Shown piece after piece: positions 24,086 through 33,781 of a DNA stretch of 64,000 nt. The DNA comes from Catellatospora tritici (GTDB lineage Bacteria; Actinomycetota; Actinomycetes; Mycobacteriales; Micromonosporaceae), in NCBI RefSeq assembly GCF_019083965.1, contig NZ_JAHRCY010000007.1, positions 193,180 through 257,179 of the forward strand. Direction: 5' to 3'. The position numbers and the translations under genes are program-made. The notes under the pieces were generated by a model. It was not told the DNA's origin. It searched no databases and saw only the letters and a list, made by a program, of their open reading frames with translations. The first letter of the stretch is position 1; each line of letters starts with the position of its first letter.

Positions 24086-24123
24086 CCCGCCTGGCCGCCC
24101 CGCGCGGCACCCGGTTTTTCCAT

Positions 24124-24183
24124 TGACGCTGGCCTATCTAGAAGACGATTCTCGGAAATCCGTCCTCTGGATAGGCCAGCGTT
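24124..24183. terminator. Bidirectional hairpin terminator
   Basis: ACGCTGGCCTATC (24125-24137) pairs with GATAGGCCAGCGT (24170-24182), with further partial pairing inside. It lies between the convergent calcium-loop gene and PrsW-like gene. Confidence 0.8.
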
Positions 24184-24208
24184 TATGTAAAGGCGGGGGC
24201 GAGCGGCG

Positions 24209-25534
24209 TCAGGCGGCGTTCATGGAGCGGATGGCCTGCCAGATGAGCAGGACCAGGAGGATTGCGCCGAGCGCGCCCAGGACCACGATGCGTGGCACCG
24301 CCGGGCGGCACGGGGACACGATCGCCTCGGGGTGGCCGAGGGCGACCAGCCGCTGGCGCTGGGCCAGCACCTCGTCGCGGCAGTAGATCAGCAGCGCGTC
24401 GGCGGGGTCGAGGTGGCTGACCCGGCTCAGTTCCACGGCGAGCCGGGCCTGGGCGGTCTGCAGGCCGCGTACCGCGCGCTCGCCGGCTCGGCCGCAGCGG
24501 GCCTTGCCGTAGCGGCGGGCGTCGGCCCGTAGGTGACCGTGGCCCATGATCTGCAGCTCCCCGGGGGTGGCGATGGCGGGGTCGTGCAGCGCGGCCAGGT
24601 GGGCCACGTAGAAGTGCGCCTCGCGGTGGCGGGCGACCCAGACGAGCGCCAGCACCATGATCAGGGCGGGTAGGCCCTTGCCCAGCATGCCGAGCAGCAC
24701 CCCCGCCCCGCCGGAGCCGAGGCCGTCGGCGAACAGGGGCGAGTTCCAGATGAAGTGGGTGAGCCAGGCCAGGCCGAGCCCGACCGCCAGGCCGCCCGCG
24801 CGCCACCAGGTGGGCTTGTCGGTGCGGACCAGGAACCAGGCGATGCCCGCGCCCGCCAGCGCCGTGAACAGCGTGTGGCTCCACAGCCCGGCCAGGAAGC
24901 CGCGCAGGAAGAAGGTGGCGATGACCGGCCCGACGCCGTCGCCCCGGCCGCTGACGGAGACGGCGTTGACGGCGTACACGATGTCCTCGACGACCTGGAA
25001 GCCCAGACCGACCAGCGCGCCGTAGACCATTCCGTCCAGCACGCTGTTGATCTGTTTTCGGGCCACCAGCACGATCATGACCACGCCGAGCGCTTTGAGC
25101 AGCTCCTCGATGGTCGGCCCGGCGATGGCCGGGCCCCAGGTGGCGGCGAAGGCGGGCGAGATCAGCTTGGCCAGCAGGTCGTGCACGGACTGGTTGCCCG
25201 GGATGGCCGCCGTGGTGGCGACCGCGCCGCCCCAGGCGAACGCGGTGGCCATGAGCAGCGGCGGCTCGCGTTCCAGGAAGTCCATCGACGCGATGAACAG
25301 CCAGAACGGGACGGCGTACAGGGCGAACAGGATGACCGCGCTGGTGGTCGCCACCGGGAACTTGGCCAGGTCGGCGCGCAGGATGCCGCCCAGTCGCGTC
25401 AGCCCGGCCAGCAGGATCAGTCCCAGCAGCCAGAACGCGGGCAACTGCAGCGACTTGAGCGCCCGCGCCGGGCGTGGCGTCGGGCGGACGGAGAATCGCC
25501 AGCGTCTGCCGCCGGTCTGCCCCACCGCGGTCAC
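24209..25534 (-). CDS. PrsW-family intramembrane metalloprotease
   Basis: The predicted 441-residue protein has about eight membrane helices. It shows the PrsW (M82) motifs: TIEELLKALGV (EExxK), FQVVEDIVYAV (a Glu in the second motif), a His in LWSHTLFTALAG and His/Asn in LTHFIWNSP. PrsW proteases cleave membrane proteins such as anti-sigma factors or take part in envelope stress signalling. A long soluble segment (about 290-400) and a C-terminal membrane helix follow. GTG 25534 overlaps the stop of the upstream gene by four bases. No anti-sigma factor is adjacent, so the substrate is unknown. Confidence 0.88.
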   Translation of the reverse strand: MTAVGQTGGRRWRFSVRPTPRPARALKSLQLPAFWLLGLILLAGLTRLGGILRADLAKFPVATTSAVILFALYAVPFWLFIASMDFLEREPPLLMATAFAWGGAVATTAAIPGNQSVHDLLAKLISPAFAATWGPAIAGPTIEELLKALGVVMIVLVARKQINSVLDGMVYGALVGLGFQVVEDIVYAVNAVSVSGRGDGVGPVIATFFLRGFLAGLWSHTLFTALAGAGIAWFLVRTDKPTWWRAGGLAVGLGLAWLTHFIWNSPLFADGLGSGGAGVLLGMLGKGLPALIMVLALVWVARHREAHFYVAHLAALHDPAIATPGELQIMGHGHLRADARRYGKARCGRAGERAVRGLQTAQARLAVELSRVSHLDPADALLIYCRDEVLAQRQRLVALGHPEAIVSPCRPAVPRIVVLGALGAILLVLLIWQAIRSMNAA

Positions 25535-26088
25535 CGGCCACCGCCGTACGCGATGGAGTCGATGCTGGTGTCGATGCCCGCGATCACCTGGCCGAGTTCG
25601 AACTCCGCGCCGCTGACGGTCACCTCGATGGCGACGCCGCCGGTGAGGAACACCGCGTAGCGGCCGCACCGGCCGGGCGCGGTGTAGCCGCCGGCGAGCC
25701 CGTCGATGCCGCTGTCGGTGCGTACGCCGTCCTCGTCACCGATCACCTGGTACCCCTGGGTCGCTTTGATCTTCGTACGGAGGCGGCTGGCCGCGTCCTC
25801 GATGCCGCCGCTGAACGGGGTCACCACGATCGCGTACCGGACCGCCCCGATCAGAAAAAGCACGGCGGCCCGGTCGGTACCGGGCCTGGTCTTGCTGGCG
25901 TCGATGCGGGCGCCGGGCGGCGGCTGCACGCTGACCCCCGCGCCGACCTCGTAGCGCTGCTGTCCGGTCAACGAGCGGTCGTTGGGGACGGCCCGGTTGA
26001 GCGCGGGCAGGCCGAAGACGATCACGAGCAGAGCAGCGAGCACCGCGGTGCCGCCGGCCAGGTTCCGCAGCAGTCGGTGCGCCACCAT
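25531..26088 (-). CDS. Membrane-anchored extracellular protein coupled to the PrsW-like protease
   Basis: The 185-residue protein has a single N-terminal membrane helix (AGGTAVLAALLVIVFGLPAL) and a compact outer domain of about 140 residues. That domain has beta strands such as YAIVVTPF and YAVFLTGGVAIEVTV and a single visible Cys. The family is not recognised. Its stop overlaps the start of the protease gene (GTGA), so the two are made together. It could be a substrate, partner or sensor of the protease; this is inference from coupling. Confidence 0.7.
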   Translation of the reverse strand: MVAHRLLRNLAGGTAVLAALLVIVFGLPALNRAVPNDRSLTGQQRYEVGAGVSVQPPPGARIDASKTRPGTDRAAVLFLIGAVRYAIVVTPFSGGIEDAASRLRTKIKATQGYQVIGDEDGVRTDSGIDGLAGGYTAPGRCGRYAVFLTGGVAIEVTVSGAEFELGQVIAGIDTSIDSIAYGGGR

Positions 26089-26218
26089 GAGCCGACGTTA
26101 ACCGGGCATAGAACTTGAATGCTGCTATATCGACCAATGCGTGGGCTTCCCCGGCATTGGCCCAAGCAGTTGGCTTCGGCATTTTGACGGCCCCGGTCGG
26201 GCCGCGCAGGATGAGTGA

Positions 26219-26821
26219 ATGACCGGCAGGGTGATGAACCGGCGGGAGCAGCACAAGGAGCACACCCGCGCGGCGCTCGAAGAGGCCGCGCTGGAGCTGT
26301 TCGCGCGGCGCGGGTTCGACGTCACCACGGTCGAGGAGATCGCCGCGGCGGCCGGGGTCTCGGTGCGCACGTTCTTCCGGTACTTCTCATCCAAGCAGCA
26401 CGTGCTCTTCGGCGACGTCGCCCATCGGCGGCTGGGCGACCTGCGGGCGGCCCTGCTGGCACGACCTGCGGACGAAGCGCCGCTGGCCTCGGTGCGCGCC
26501 GTGCTGGAGGCCGGTGACCTGACCGGCCCGGCGGAGCTGGCCCAGATCCGGGCCCGGCTGCGGCTGGTCGAGGCGCAGCCGACGCTGCTGCAGACATACC
26601 TGCTGATCAGCGAGGAGCTGCGGCAGCAGGTGGCGCAGTTCGTGGGGGCACGGTGTGGGGTGCCCGCGGCGCACCCGTATCCGCTGCTGGTCGCCGCGGC
26701 CGCGCAGGGGGCCTGGGACACCGCGCTGTGGTCCTGGGCGGCCGGGCTGAGCACTGACCTGGCCGGGACGCGGCGGTCCGCTTTCGCCCAGTTGACGGCC
26801 GGGTTACCCGATCAGCCCTGA
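26219..26821 (+). CDS. TetR-family transcriptional regulator
   Basis: This 200-residue regulator has an N-terminal TetR helix-turn-helix (ALEEAALELFARRGFDVTTVEEIAAAAGVSVRTFFRYFSSKQ) and a helical ligand domain with MftR-like features (SEELRQQVAQFVGARCG). ATG 26219 or 26234 may be the start. It is directly upstream of, and on the same strand as, a four-gene ABC export operon 105 bases away. It is the likely repressor of that operon and of itself. I did not find a clear operator palindrome. The inducer is unknown. Confidence 0.9.
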   Translation: MTGRVMNRREQHKEHTRAALEEAALELFARRGFDVTTVEEIAAAAGVSVRTFFRYFSSKQHVLFGDVAHRRLGDLRAALLARPADEAPLASVRAVLEAGDLTGPAELAQIRARLRLVEAQPTLLQTYLLISEELRQQVAQFVGARCGVPAAHPYPLLVAAAAQGAWDTALWSWAAGLSTDLAGTRRSAFAQLTAGLPDQP

Positions 26822-26925
26822 GAGTGCTGTCACATTCGAGTAACGACCACTGTTTCCACGCGAACCTTTCCGGCATCGTCCTGGCTCTCTACAGCGGCCA
26901 ACAGCCGACGAACGTGGGAGTGGAG

Positions 26926-29900
26926 ATGCTGGTCTGGCGTCGCGCCAACAGCGCGAGGAGCCTTCTCGCGGCAGCAGCCGCCGCGGCCCTGATCGCAACA
27001 GTGCTGCTAGCGGGCCTGGTCAGCTACAACAGCGCCGTGGTCGAGGCGGGCGGACAGGCGGCGGTCGCCGCCGCCCCGCCCAGCGAGCGGTCGATCCTGG
27101 TACGCGGTCCCGCCGACAGCACCGACGCCTGGACCACCGCGGACACCAAGGTCCGCGAGTGGTTCTCCGGTGGACTCGGCGGGGCGCAGGTGGACCTCAC
27201 CGGCGCCGGTTACGCCAGTGGGCGGCAGTTCAGCGGTGCCACCGGCAACGCCGTGGCCGACTCCGGCGGCCTGGTGTTCGCGCAGGTCATGTTCCTCGAC
27301 GCGCTGCCCGAGCACGCCGAGCTGCGGGCGGGCACCTGGGCGGTGCCCGGGTCCGAACCCGCGCAGGCGGTGCTCGGCGAGGCGGCGGCCCGGATCATGG
27401 GCGTGCAGCCCGGCGCCCGCGTGCCGATCACCGACCGGCGCTCCGGCAAGGTCACCGAGGTGGTGGTCACCGGCGTCTTCGCCCCCAAGCACACCGACGA
27501 CCCATACTGGCTGCTCACGCCCGAGCTGGCCGAGGGCTCGATCCTGGGCGGGTCGACCTACGGCCCGCTGGTGTTCGACCGGGCCGACTTCTTCGGCGGC
27601 GGCTGGGCGGCCAACGGCAGCGCCGGCTGGATCGCCGAACCGCGCCTGGCCGGGTCCGACCTGGCCGGGCTGGTCCGGGTCAGCGGCGCGCTGCGCGGCC
27701 TGACCGAGCTGCCCAAGGCAGTCGGGTTCGGCAGCTCCGGCCAGACCACCACGAACCTGGACCGGCTGGTCGAGCGGCTCAAGGCCGCCGACCTCGTCGG
27801 CCGTTCCGCGCTGCTCACCCCGATGCTGTTGACCGTCGTGCTCGGCGGATACGCGCTGATGCTGCTGGCCGCCCTGCTCACCGAGCAGCGGCGACCCGAG
27901 ACCGCACTGCTGCGCGCCCGCGGCGCCGCCCGCGGCCAGCTCGCCGGACTCGCCGCGCGGGAGGCGGTGCTGGTCGCGCTGCCCGCCGTGGTGGTGGCTC
28001 CGCCGCTGGCCGGGCTGCTGCTCGGCCAGACCGAGGGCCTGAACGTGTTCCGCGAGGTGAACCTGCATCCGGACGGATCACTGACGGCGAGCGTATGGCT
28101 CGTCGCGCTGGCCGCCGGAGCAGGCTGCGTGCTGGCGATGATGCTGCCCACGCTCAAGGCCGGGGGCACCTACGTCGCGGACCTGGCCGCCCGCTCGCGC
28201 CCCAGCCGGGGTGCCGCGGTCCAGCGGGCCGGGGCCGACCTGGCACTCATCGGCTTCGCCATCTTGGCCTGGTTCCAGCTGCGGCAGTACGACTCCCCGC
28301 TGGCCGGCCTCGGCGGCAAGCTCGGCATCGATCCGCTGCTCGCCTCGGCCGCCCCCATCGGTGTGCTCGCGGGCGCCGTGCTCGCGCTGCGGCTGCTGCC
28401 CCCGCTGACCCGCCTCATCGAGCGGCTGCTCGACCGGCGGCCGTGGTTCGCCACCCAGCTGGGCATGTGGCAGGCCGGGCGCCGCCCGCACGCCGGTCCG
28501 GTGCTGCTGCTGGCGCTGGCCGTCGCGGTCAGCACCCTGGCCTGGACCCTGGCCGCCACCAGTGAGCGTTCCAACCATGACCAGGCCGACCAGGTCGCGG
28601 GCGCCGATCTGCGGCTCACCGAGTCGTCCGGGTTCGACCCGGCCGGACGCACCGCCGCGCTCAATGGCCTGCCCGGCGTCCGCACCGCCCTGCCCGTCTG
28701 GCGCACCTCGATCCCGCTCGGCGAGAAGTCGACCCCGTCGACCCTGATCGCGATCGACGCCGCCGCCGCGACCGACGTGATCCACCTGCGAAACGACCTC
28801 GGCGACATGCCCGCGTTGCTGCGCCGGCTGGCCGCCGCACGCCTGACCTCGGCCGCGGTCGAGCTGCCCGCGGGCACCGCGAAGCTGCGGGGCACGCTGC
28901 GGCTCAGTGCGCCGCTGCCGCCGCTGACACAGGGCGCCGGCAGCACCGACGTCGTGCTGTACGGCGCCTACGGCCAGACGTACCGGGTCGCGCTGAGCAA
29001 CCTGTCCCTCAACGGGACCCCGACGCCGTTCGAGGTGGCGGTGCCCGAAGGGGCGGTGCGGCTCGCGGGCTTCATGATCGACGGCTTCTCCGGGTACGAC
29101 GTGAACGTCGACTGGAGCGTCAAGGGCCTGGCCACCGTCGACGCGAACGGCACGGCCACGCCGCTGTCGCTGCGCGTCGACAGCGCCCCCTGGCAGTACC
29201 AGAACCCGCCGAACGGCGCCCATCAGCTGCCCGCCGACGCGGTGACCGCGGACGAGCTGACCGTGAGTTACCCCCGGACCGAGGACCAGGGCGGGGGCTA
29301 TCCGCCGCCGATACACACCACGGTCGCCCGGACCCTGCCCGGCGGCACGGTGCCGGCACTGGCCACCACCGCCGCACTGGACGCGATGCACGAGCAGGTC
29401 GGCGGCACCACGACGGTCCGGTTCCACGGCGTGCCGGTGCGGGTGAAGTTCGTCGGCTCCGTCCCGACGCTGCCCGGCGTCGCCGACACCTCCGCGGTGC
29501 TGCTCGACCTGCCGTCGCTGAGCGCCGCCTACTTCGACTGGTTCGGCGGCACGCAGGGCACGCAGGAGTGGTGGCTGACCACCGATCCGGCGCAGCACGC
29601 CGCGGCCGCGGCAGCCGCCGGGCAACTGACCAATCTGCGCGTCACCGACCGGACGGCCCTGGCCGACCAGGCCGGACACGACCCGTACGGCGTCGGCGCG
29701 CGCCTGGCCCTGTTCATCGCGGCCCTCGGCGCGATCGCGCTGGCGCTGGTCGGCGTCGCCGTCGACGTCCGCGCCACCGCCCGCCGCCGTATCGGCGAAC
29801 TGGCCGTCCTGCACACCCTCGGCGCCACCCCGCGCCTGCTGGCCGGCGCGCTCATCGTCGAGCAGGCGTTCCTGGCCGGGCTGGGCGTGACGGTCGGCCT

Positions 29901-30123
29901 GGTCGTCGGCATCGGCGTGGCGGCGACGATGGCGCCGCTGGTCATCCTCACTCCCAGCGCCGCCCGGCCGGTGCCCGCACCGCTGCTCAGTCTCGACTGG
30001 GCGCCGGTGCTCGGCACCAGCGCGCTGCTGCTGGTGCTGTCGATGGCGATGGCCGGACTGATCGCCACCACGATGCGGCAGCGGCTGGCCGCCGCCCAGC
30101 TGCGGATCGGAGCTGACCGATGA
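26926..30123 (+). CDS. FtsX-like ABC transporter permease, large
   Basis: This predicted 1,065-residue permease has an N-terminal membrane helix (SLLAAAAAAALIATVLLAGL) and a large extracellular domain. The central FtsX-type helices (about 300-560) include the ARGAARGQL coupling segment, typical of lipoprotein/macrolide exporters. A second extracellular domain of about 340 residues follows, then the C-terminal FtsX helices with ELAVLHTLGATPRLL. ATG 26926 was chosen for its GTGGAG ribosome site. The start of the second permease overlaps its stop (ATGA). It works with the second permease and two ATPases in a MacB/Lol-like machine that moves lipids, peptides or drugs by mechanical action across the envelope. 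Confidence 0.88.
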   Translation: MLVWRRANSARSLLAAAAAAALIATVLLAGLVSYNSAVVEAGGQAAVAAAPPSERSILVRGPADSTDAWTTADTKVREWFSGGLGGAQVDLTGAGYASGRQFSGATGNAVADSGGLVFAQVMFLDALPEHAELRAGTWAVPGSEPAQAVLGEAAARIMGVQPGARVPITDRRSGKVTEVVVTGVFAPKHTDDPYWLLTPELAEGSILGGSTYGPLVFDRADFFGGGWAANGSAGWIAEPRLAGSDLAGLVRVSGALRGLTELPKAVGFGSSGQTTTNLDRLVERLKAADLVGRSALLTPMLLTVVLGGYALMLLAALLTEQRRPETALLRARGAARGQLAGLAAREAVLVALPAVVVAPPLAGLLLGQTEGLNVFREVNLHPDGSLTASVWLVALAAGAGCVLAMMLPTLKAGGTYVADLAARSRPSRGAAVQRAGADLALIGFAILAWFQLRQYDSPLAGLGGKLGIDPLLASAAPIGVLAGAVLALRLLPPLTRLIERLLDRRPWFATQLGMWQAGRRPHAGPVLLLALAVAVSTLAWTLAATSERSNHDQADQVAGADLRLTESSGFDPAGRTAALNGLPGVRTALPVWRTSIPLGEKSTPSTLIAIDAAAATDVIHLRNDLGDMPALLRRLAAARLTSAAVELPAGTAKLRGTLRLSAPLPPLTQGAGSTDVVLYGAYGQTYRVALSNLSLNGTPTPFEVAVPEGAVRLAGFMIDGFSGYDVNVDWSVKGLATVDANGTATPLSLRVDSAPWQYQNPPNGAHQLPADAVTADELTVSYPRTEDQGGGYPPPIHTTVARTLPGGTVPALATTAALDAMHEQVGGTTTVRFHGVPVRVKFVGSVPTLPGVADTSAVLLDLPSLSAAYFDWFGGTQGTQEWWLTTDPAQHAAAAAAAGQLTNLRVTDRTALADQAGHDPYGVGARLALFIAALGAIALALVGVAVDVRATARRRIGELAVLHTLGATPRLLAGALIVEQAFLAGLGVTVGLVVGIGVAATMAPLVILTPSAARPVPAPLLSLDWAPVLGTSALLLVLSMAMAGLIATTMRQRLAAAQLRIGADR

Positions 30124-32783
30124 GAAGGCGGATGCGGGCTTCGCTCGGGCAGCTCGTTCTGCTCGGGCTGCTCACGGCGGTCGCCGGAGTGCTGGTCATC
30201 GGCACCCCACGCATCGCCAACGGGCTCACCGACGAGGCGCTGCGCGACCGCGTCGCGTCCCTGCCGTACCTGGTGAAGGACCTCAACTACCGCGGCGGCT
30301 ACCCGGTCAACCGGTCCACCCGCACCATGCCGAACCGGCTCCAGTCGCAGCGGGACGTGCTGTACCCGGACCTGCGCAACCGGATCAGCGAGTCCTGGTG
30401 GACGGTATACACGGACCTGGACGAGTCCTGGGCCGCCAAGACCGGGCTGCCCTCCAAGGCCCAGTTCAGCCTGCGCGCCGCCAGCGGCCTGCAGCAGGAG
30501 ACCCGCCTGGTCGACGGACGATGGCCCGCGACACTGGACGAGCCGGGGTTCCCGATCGAAATCGTGATCACCACGGCCGAGGCTGCGACGCTGCACTACC
30601 AGGTGGGCAGCCGCTACAGCTTCGCGGAGGCGGGCGGCGTCCAGGTCGTCGGCATCGTCGAGCCGGTGAACCCGGCGGCGGGCTTCTGGGACACCGCCGC
30701 GCTGGCGCTGAAGCCGTACCAGCCGCACGATGACGGCGAGTCCTTCAAGGCGATCATGTTCACCGACACGGCCGGAGTCGACCGCGCCCACTACGCCGGC
30801 ATCCCCACCCTGTTCGACCTGCGCTACCGGGTCGGTCCGGAGCACCTGGACATGGCCGCGTTGCCCAGCATGGTGTCGGCCGTGTACGCGGCGCGCTCGC
30901 AGGGCATCGAGGCACAGATGGAAGGCGGCCTGGACACCGCGCTGTCGCGCTTCGCCGACGCCGCCCGTGCCGGGCAGGCGCTGCTGGCCGTGGTGCAGGC
31001 CGGCACGCTGGCGACGCTGGCCGGGCTGGTGCTGCTGGCGGCGCGGCTCGCGGTGTCCCGGCGGCGGTCCGAGTTCACGCTGCTGCGGGCGCGAGGCGGT
31101 TCGATGCTGACCATCGGCGCCCGTACGCTCGCCGAGGTGCTGCCGGTGGTGCTGCCCGCCGCGATCGTGGGCTGGCTGGTCGGTCGGGCGATGCCGGGCC
31201 GACCCGCCGACACCCTCCTCGTGCTGGTGCTGTTCGCGCTGGTGGCGGCGCTTGCGACACCGGTGATCGCGATGCTCACGCTGCGACGGCTGTCGTTCTC
31301 CGGCGAGCGGGAGGATCTGGCCGGGTCCAAGGTGGGCGCCAAGCGCCGCACCGCGGAGCTGAGTCTGCTGGTGCTCGGCGCGCTGGGCGTGTGGCTGGTG
31401 CGCCGCCGGGGCCTCAACGCCGCCGACGGCGTCGACGTCTACCTGGCCGCCGTGCCGGTGCTGCTGGCAGCGGGCGCGGCGGTGCTCACGCTGCGGGCCA
31501 TCCCGGCGCCGCTGGGCCTGGTCAGCCGACTGGCCTCGCGGGCCCGGGGCGCCGTCGGCTTCCTCGGCTTTGCCCGGTCCGGCCGGACCGCGCCCGCCGC
31601 CGTCGGCCCGGTCGCGGTGCTGGTGGTGGCGATCTGCACCACGGTGTTCAGCCTCGGCGTGTCCGGCACGGTCGACGCGGGCCGCGATCGCGCCGCGGAC
31701 CAGGCCGTGCCCGGCGACATGAGCGTGAGCGGCTTCTTCTTCGCCCCCGACACCACCGACGCGTTGGCGGCCGTCCCGGGCGTACGGTCGGTCGCGCCGA
31801 TGCTGGCGCAGCCGCCGACCCCGGTCACCGCCTCCAAGGAGATCGGTGCCGCGCGACTCGGCGTCTTCTACCTGGTCGTCGTTGACGCGCCCCGGCTGGC
31901 CCAGGTGATCCGCGACTCCGGTCGCGACCTGGAGCTGCCACCCGGGTTCGTCGACGCCCGACCGGGCCGGCCCGCGCCCGCCCTGCTGTCGCCCGCGGTG
32001 TACGAGCAGTTCAAGGGCCAGACCACCGCCGCGGCCGATCTGCAGGGGCGGGTGTACGACTTCGGCGTCGGCGGGGTCGTCGACAGCTTCCCCGGTCTGC
32101 CCGACAGCTCCAGCTTCATCGTCATCCCCTGGCAGGCCCTCGACGTACGCGCCGACAAGCCGATCAGCCCGAACGCCTTCCTGCTCGCGGGCCAGGCCGA
32201 CCAGGCGACGATCGTGAAGGTCGGCAACGACGGCCAGCAGCGCTGGGTGACCTCGATCGGCACCCCGGTCGGCGGCCCCGACCTGACCACCCGGATCACC
32301 ACCTGGACCGACTACCGCGCCGGGCTGGAGCGGACCGGCGTCAACGGCGTGCTGACCTTCGCCTACGGCGTGGGCGCGCTCGGCGGACTGTCGCTGGCGC
32401 TGCTGGCCGTGGCGTTCGCGGTGCTGGCCGGGGCGCGTGCCCGCGGGGAGGTGCTGTCGCGCCTGCGCACCATGGGCCTGAGCCGCGGCCAGGGCCGCCG
32501 CCTGCTGCTGGTCGAGCTGGCGCCGCTGGTGACGGTGGCGGTGCTCACCGGTGCGGCGGTCGGCGTGGCGTTGCCGCAGCTGCTGGGCCCGGCGCTGGGG
32601 CTGACGACCTACACGGCCGGGTTCGATGTCGGGGTGCGGCTCGACCCGGTGGTGGTCGCCGGGGCGGTCGGCATGGTGCTGGCCGGGCTGCTGACGGCAC
32701 TGCTGGTGGAGACCCTGTTCAACCGGCGGCTGCGCCTCGGCGAGGTGCTGCGGCTGGGTTCCTTCGACGCGGGAGAGAGCTGA
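30120..32783 (+). CDS. FtsX-like ABC transporter permease, second subunit
   Basis: The 887-residue permease has the same layout as the previous gene: an N-terminal helix, an extracellular domain, central FtsX helices with the LLRARGGSMLTIG coupling motif near residue 320, and another extracellular domain. The C-terminal helices contain LSRLRTMGLSRGQGRRL. Its start overlaps the first permease's stop by four bases, and its stop overlaps the ATPase start by one base, so stoichiometric expression is expected. The two permeases are only distantly alike and probably form a heterodimer. The cargo is unknown. Confidence 0.9.
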   Translation: MRRRMRASLGQLVLLGLLTAVAGVLVIGTPRIANGLTDEALRDRVASLPYLVKDLNYRGGYPVNRSTRTMPNRLQSQRDVLYPDLRNRISESWWTVYTDLDESWAAKTGLPSKAQFSLRAASGLQQETRLVDGRWPATLDEPGFPIEIVITTAEAATLHYQVGSRYSFAEAGGVQVVGIVEPVNPAAGFWDTAALALKPYQPHDDGESFKAIMFTDTAGVDRAHYAGIPTLFDLRYRVGPEHLDMAALPSMVSAVYAARSQGIEAQMEGGLDTALSRFADAARAGQALLAVVQAGTLATLAGLVLLAARLAVSRRRSEFTLLRARGGSMLTIGARTLAEVLPVVLPAAIVGWLVGRAMPGRPADTLLVLVLFALVAALATPVIAMLTLRRLSFSGEREDLAGSKVGAKRRTAELSLLVLGALGVWLVRRRGLNAADGVDVYLAAVPVLLAAGAAVLTLRAIPAPLGLVSRLASRARGAVGFLGFARSGRTAPAAVGPVAVLVVAICTTVFSLGVSGTVDAGRDRAADQAVPGDMSVSGFFFAPDTTDALAAVPGVRSVAPMLAQPPTPVTASKEIGAARLGVFYLVVVDAPRLAQVIRDSGRDLELPPGFVDARPGRPAPALLSPAVYEQFKGQTTAAADLQGRVYDFGVGGVVDSFPGLPDSSSFIVIPWQALDVRADKPISPNAFLLAGQADQATIVKVGNDGQQRWVTSIGTPVGGPDLTTRITTWTDYRAGLERTGVNGVLTFAYGVGALGGLSLALLAVAFAVLAGARARGEVLSRLRTMGLSRGQGRRLLLVELAPLVTVAVLTGAAVGVALPQLLGPALGLTTYTAGFDVGVRLDPVVVAGAVGMVLAGLLTALLVETLFNRRLRLGEVLRLGSFDAGES

Positions 32784-33781
32784 TGACTACTGACCTCGGA
32801 ACGGGGCTCGCCAGCGCGGCTGGGGCTCCCGGACGTGACGACGCCGTGCCCGACCTGGCCACCCTGCAGGCGCGGGCCGCGCAGCGGGCCGCCGACCGGG
32901 CGGGCGGGGCCGACCGGCTGCGCGGCCACCTGGTCTGCGACGGGCTGGTCCGCATCTACAAGACCGAAGGCGTCGAGGTCGTCGCGCTGCAGGGGCTGGA
33001 CCTGGTCGTCGACCGGGGCGAGCTGCTGGCCATCGTCGGCGCCTCCGGCTCGGGCAAGTCGACGCTGCTGAACATCCTGTCCGGCCTGGACGTGCCCACC
33101 GCGGGCATCGCCCGGGTCGGCGAGTACGACCTGCTCACCATGTCGGCGCGCAAGCGGCTGTCGTACCGGCGGCGCATGGTCGGCTTCGTGTGGCAGCAGA
33201 CCGGTCGCAACCTGCTGCCGTACCTGACCGCACAGGAGAACGTGGTGACCCCGATGCAGCTGGCCGGGACCCGGTCGGGCCGGGCGGCCAAACGGCGGGC
33301 GATGGAGCTGCTGGACATGGTCGGCGTCGGCTACTGCGCGCAGCGGCGGCCGGGGCAGATGTCCGGCGGCGAGCAGCAGCGGGTCGCGGTGGCGCTGGCG
33401 GTGGCCAACGACCCCGAGGTGCTGTTCGCCGACGAGCCGACCGGCGAGCTGGACGAGTCGACCGCGGCCGACGTGTTCGGGGCGCTGCAGACCATCAACG
33501 CCGAGCTGGGCGTGACCGTGGTCGTGGTGACCCACGACCACAACGTGTCCACTCAGGTGCGCCGTACCGTCGCGATCCGCGACGGCCGGCTGGCCTCGGA
33601 GGTGCGCCGCACCTCCCGCCAGACCGAGGACGGCGAGACCGAGCTGGTGACCGAGGAGTACGCGGTGCTCGACCGGGCCGGCCGGATGCAGCTGCCGGGC
33701 GCCTTCGTGGAGGCGCTGCAGCTCAAGGACCGGGTGAAGCTGAACTTGGAGACCGAGCACGTGGAGGTGCGCCGTGGCTGA
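32783..33781 (+). CDS. ABC transporter ATP-binding protein (MacB/LolD-like), with N-terminal extension
   Basis: The 332-residue ATPase has a Walker A motif GASGSGKST near residue 90, Q-loop, signature MSGGEQQRVAVALA, Walker B VLFADEPTGELDE and H-loop VTHDHN. These are the marks of LolD/MacB-type subunits that serve FtsX permeases. About 45 extra residues precede the domain and are disordered. The C-terminal part after the H-loop (about 60 residues, with a VTEEYAVLDRAGRMQLP segment) is also longer than usual and resembles an extension found in actinobacterial pairs. It overlaps the next ATPase gene by eight bases. Confidence 0.93.
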   Translation: MTTDLGTGLASAAGAPGRDDAVPDLATLQARAAQRAADRAGGADRLRGHLVCDGLVRIYKTEGVEVVALQGLDLVVDRGELLAIVGASGSGKSTLLNILSGLDVPTAGIARVGEYDLLTMSARKRLSYRRRMVGFVWQQTGRNLLPYLTAQENVVTPMQLAGTRSGRAAKRRAMELLDMVGVGYCAQRRPGQMSGGEQQRVAVALAVANDPEVLFADEPTGELDESTAADVFGALQTINAELGVTVVVVTHDHNVSTQVRRTVAIRDGRLASEVRRTSRQTEDGETELVTEEYAVLDRAGRMQLPGAFVEALQLKDRVKLNLETEHVEVRRG

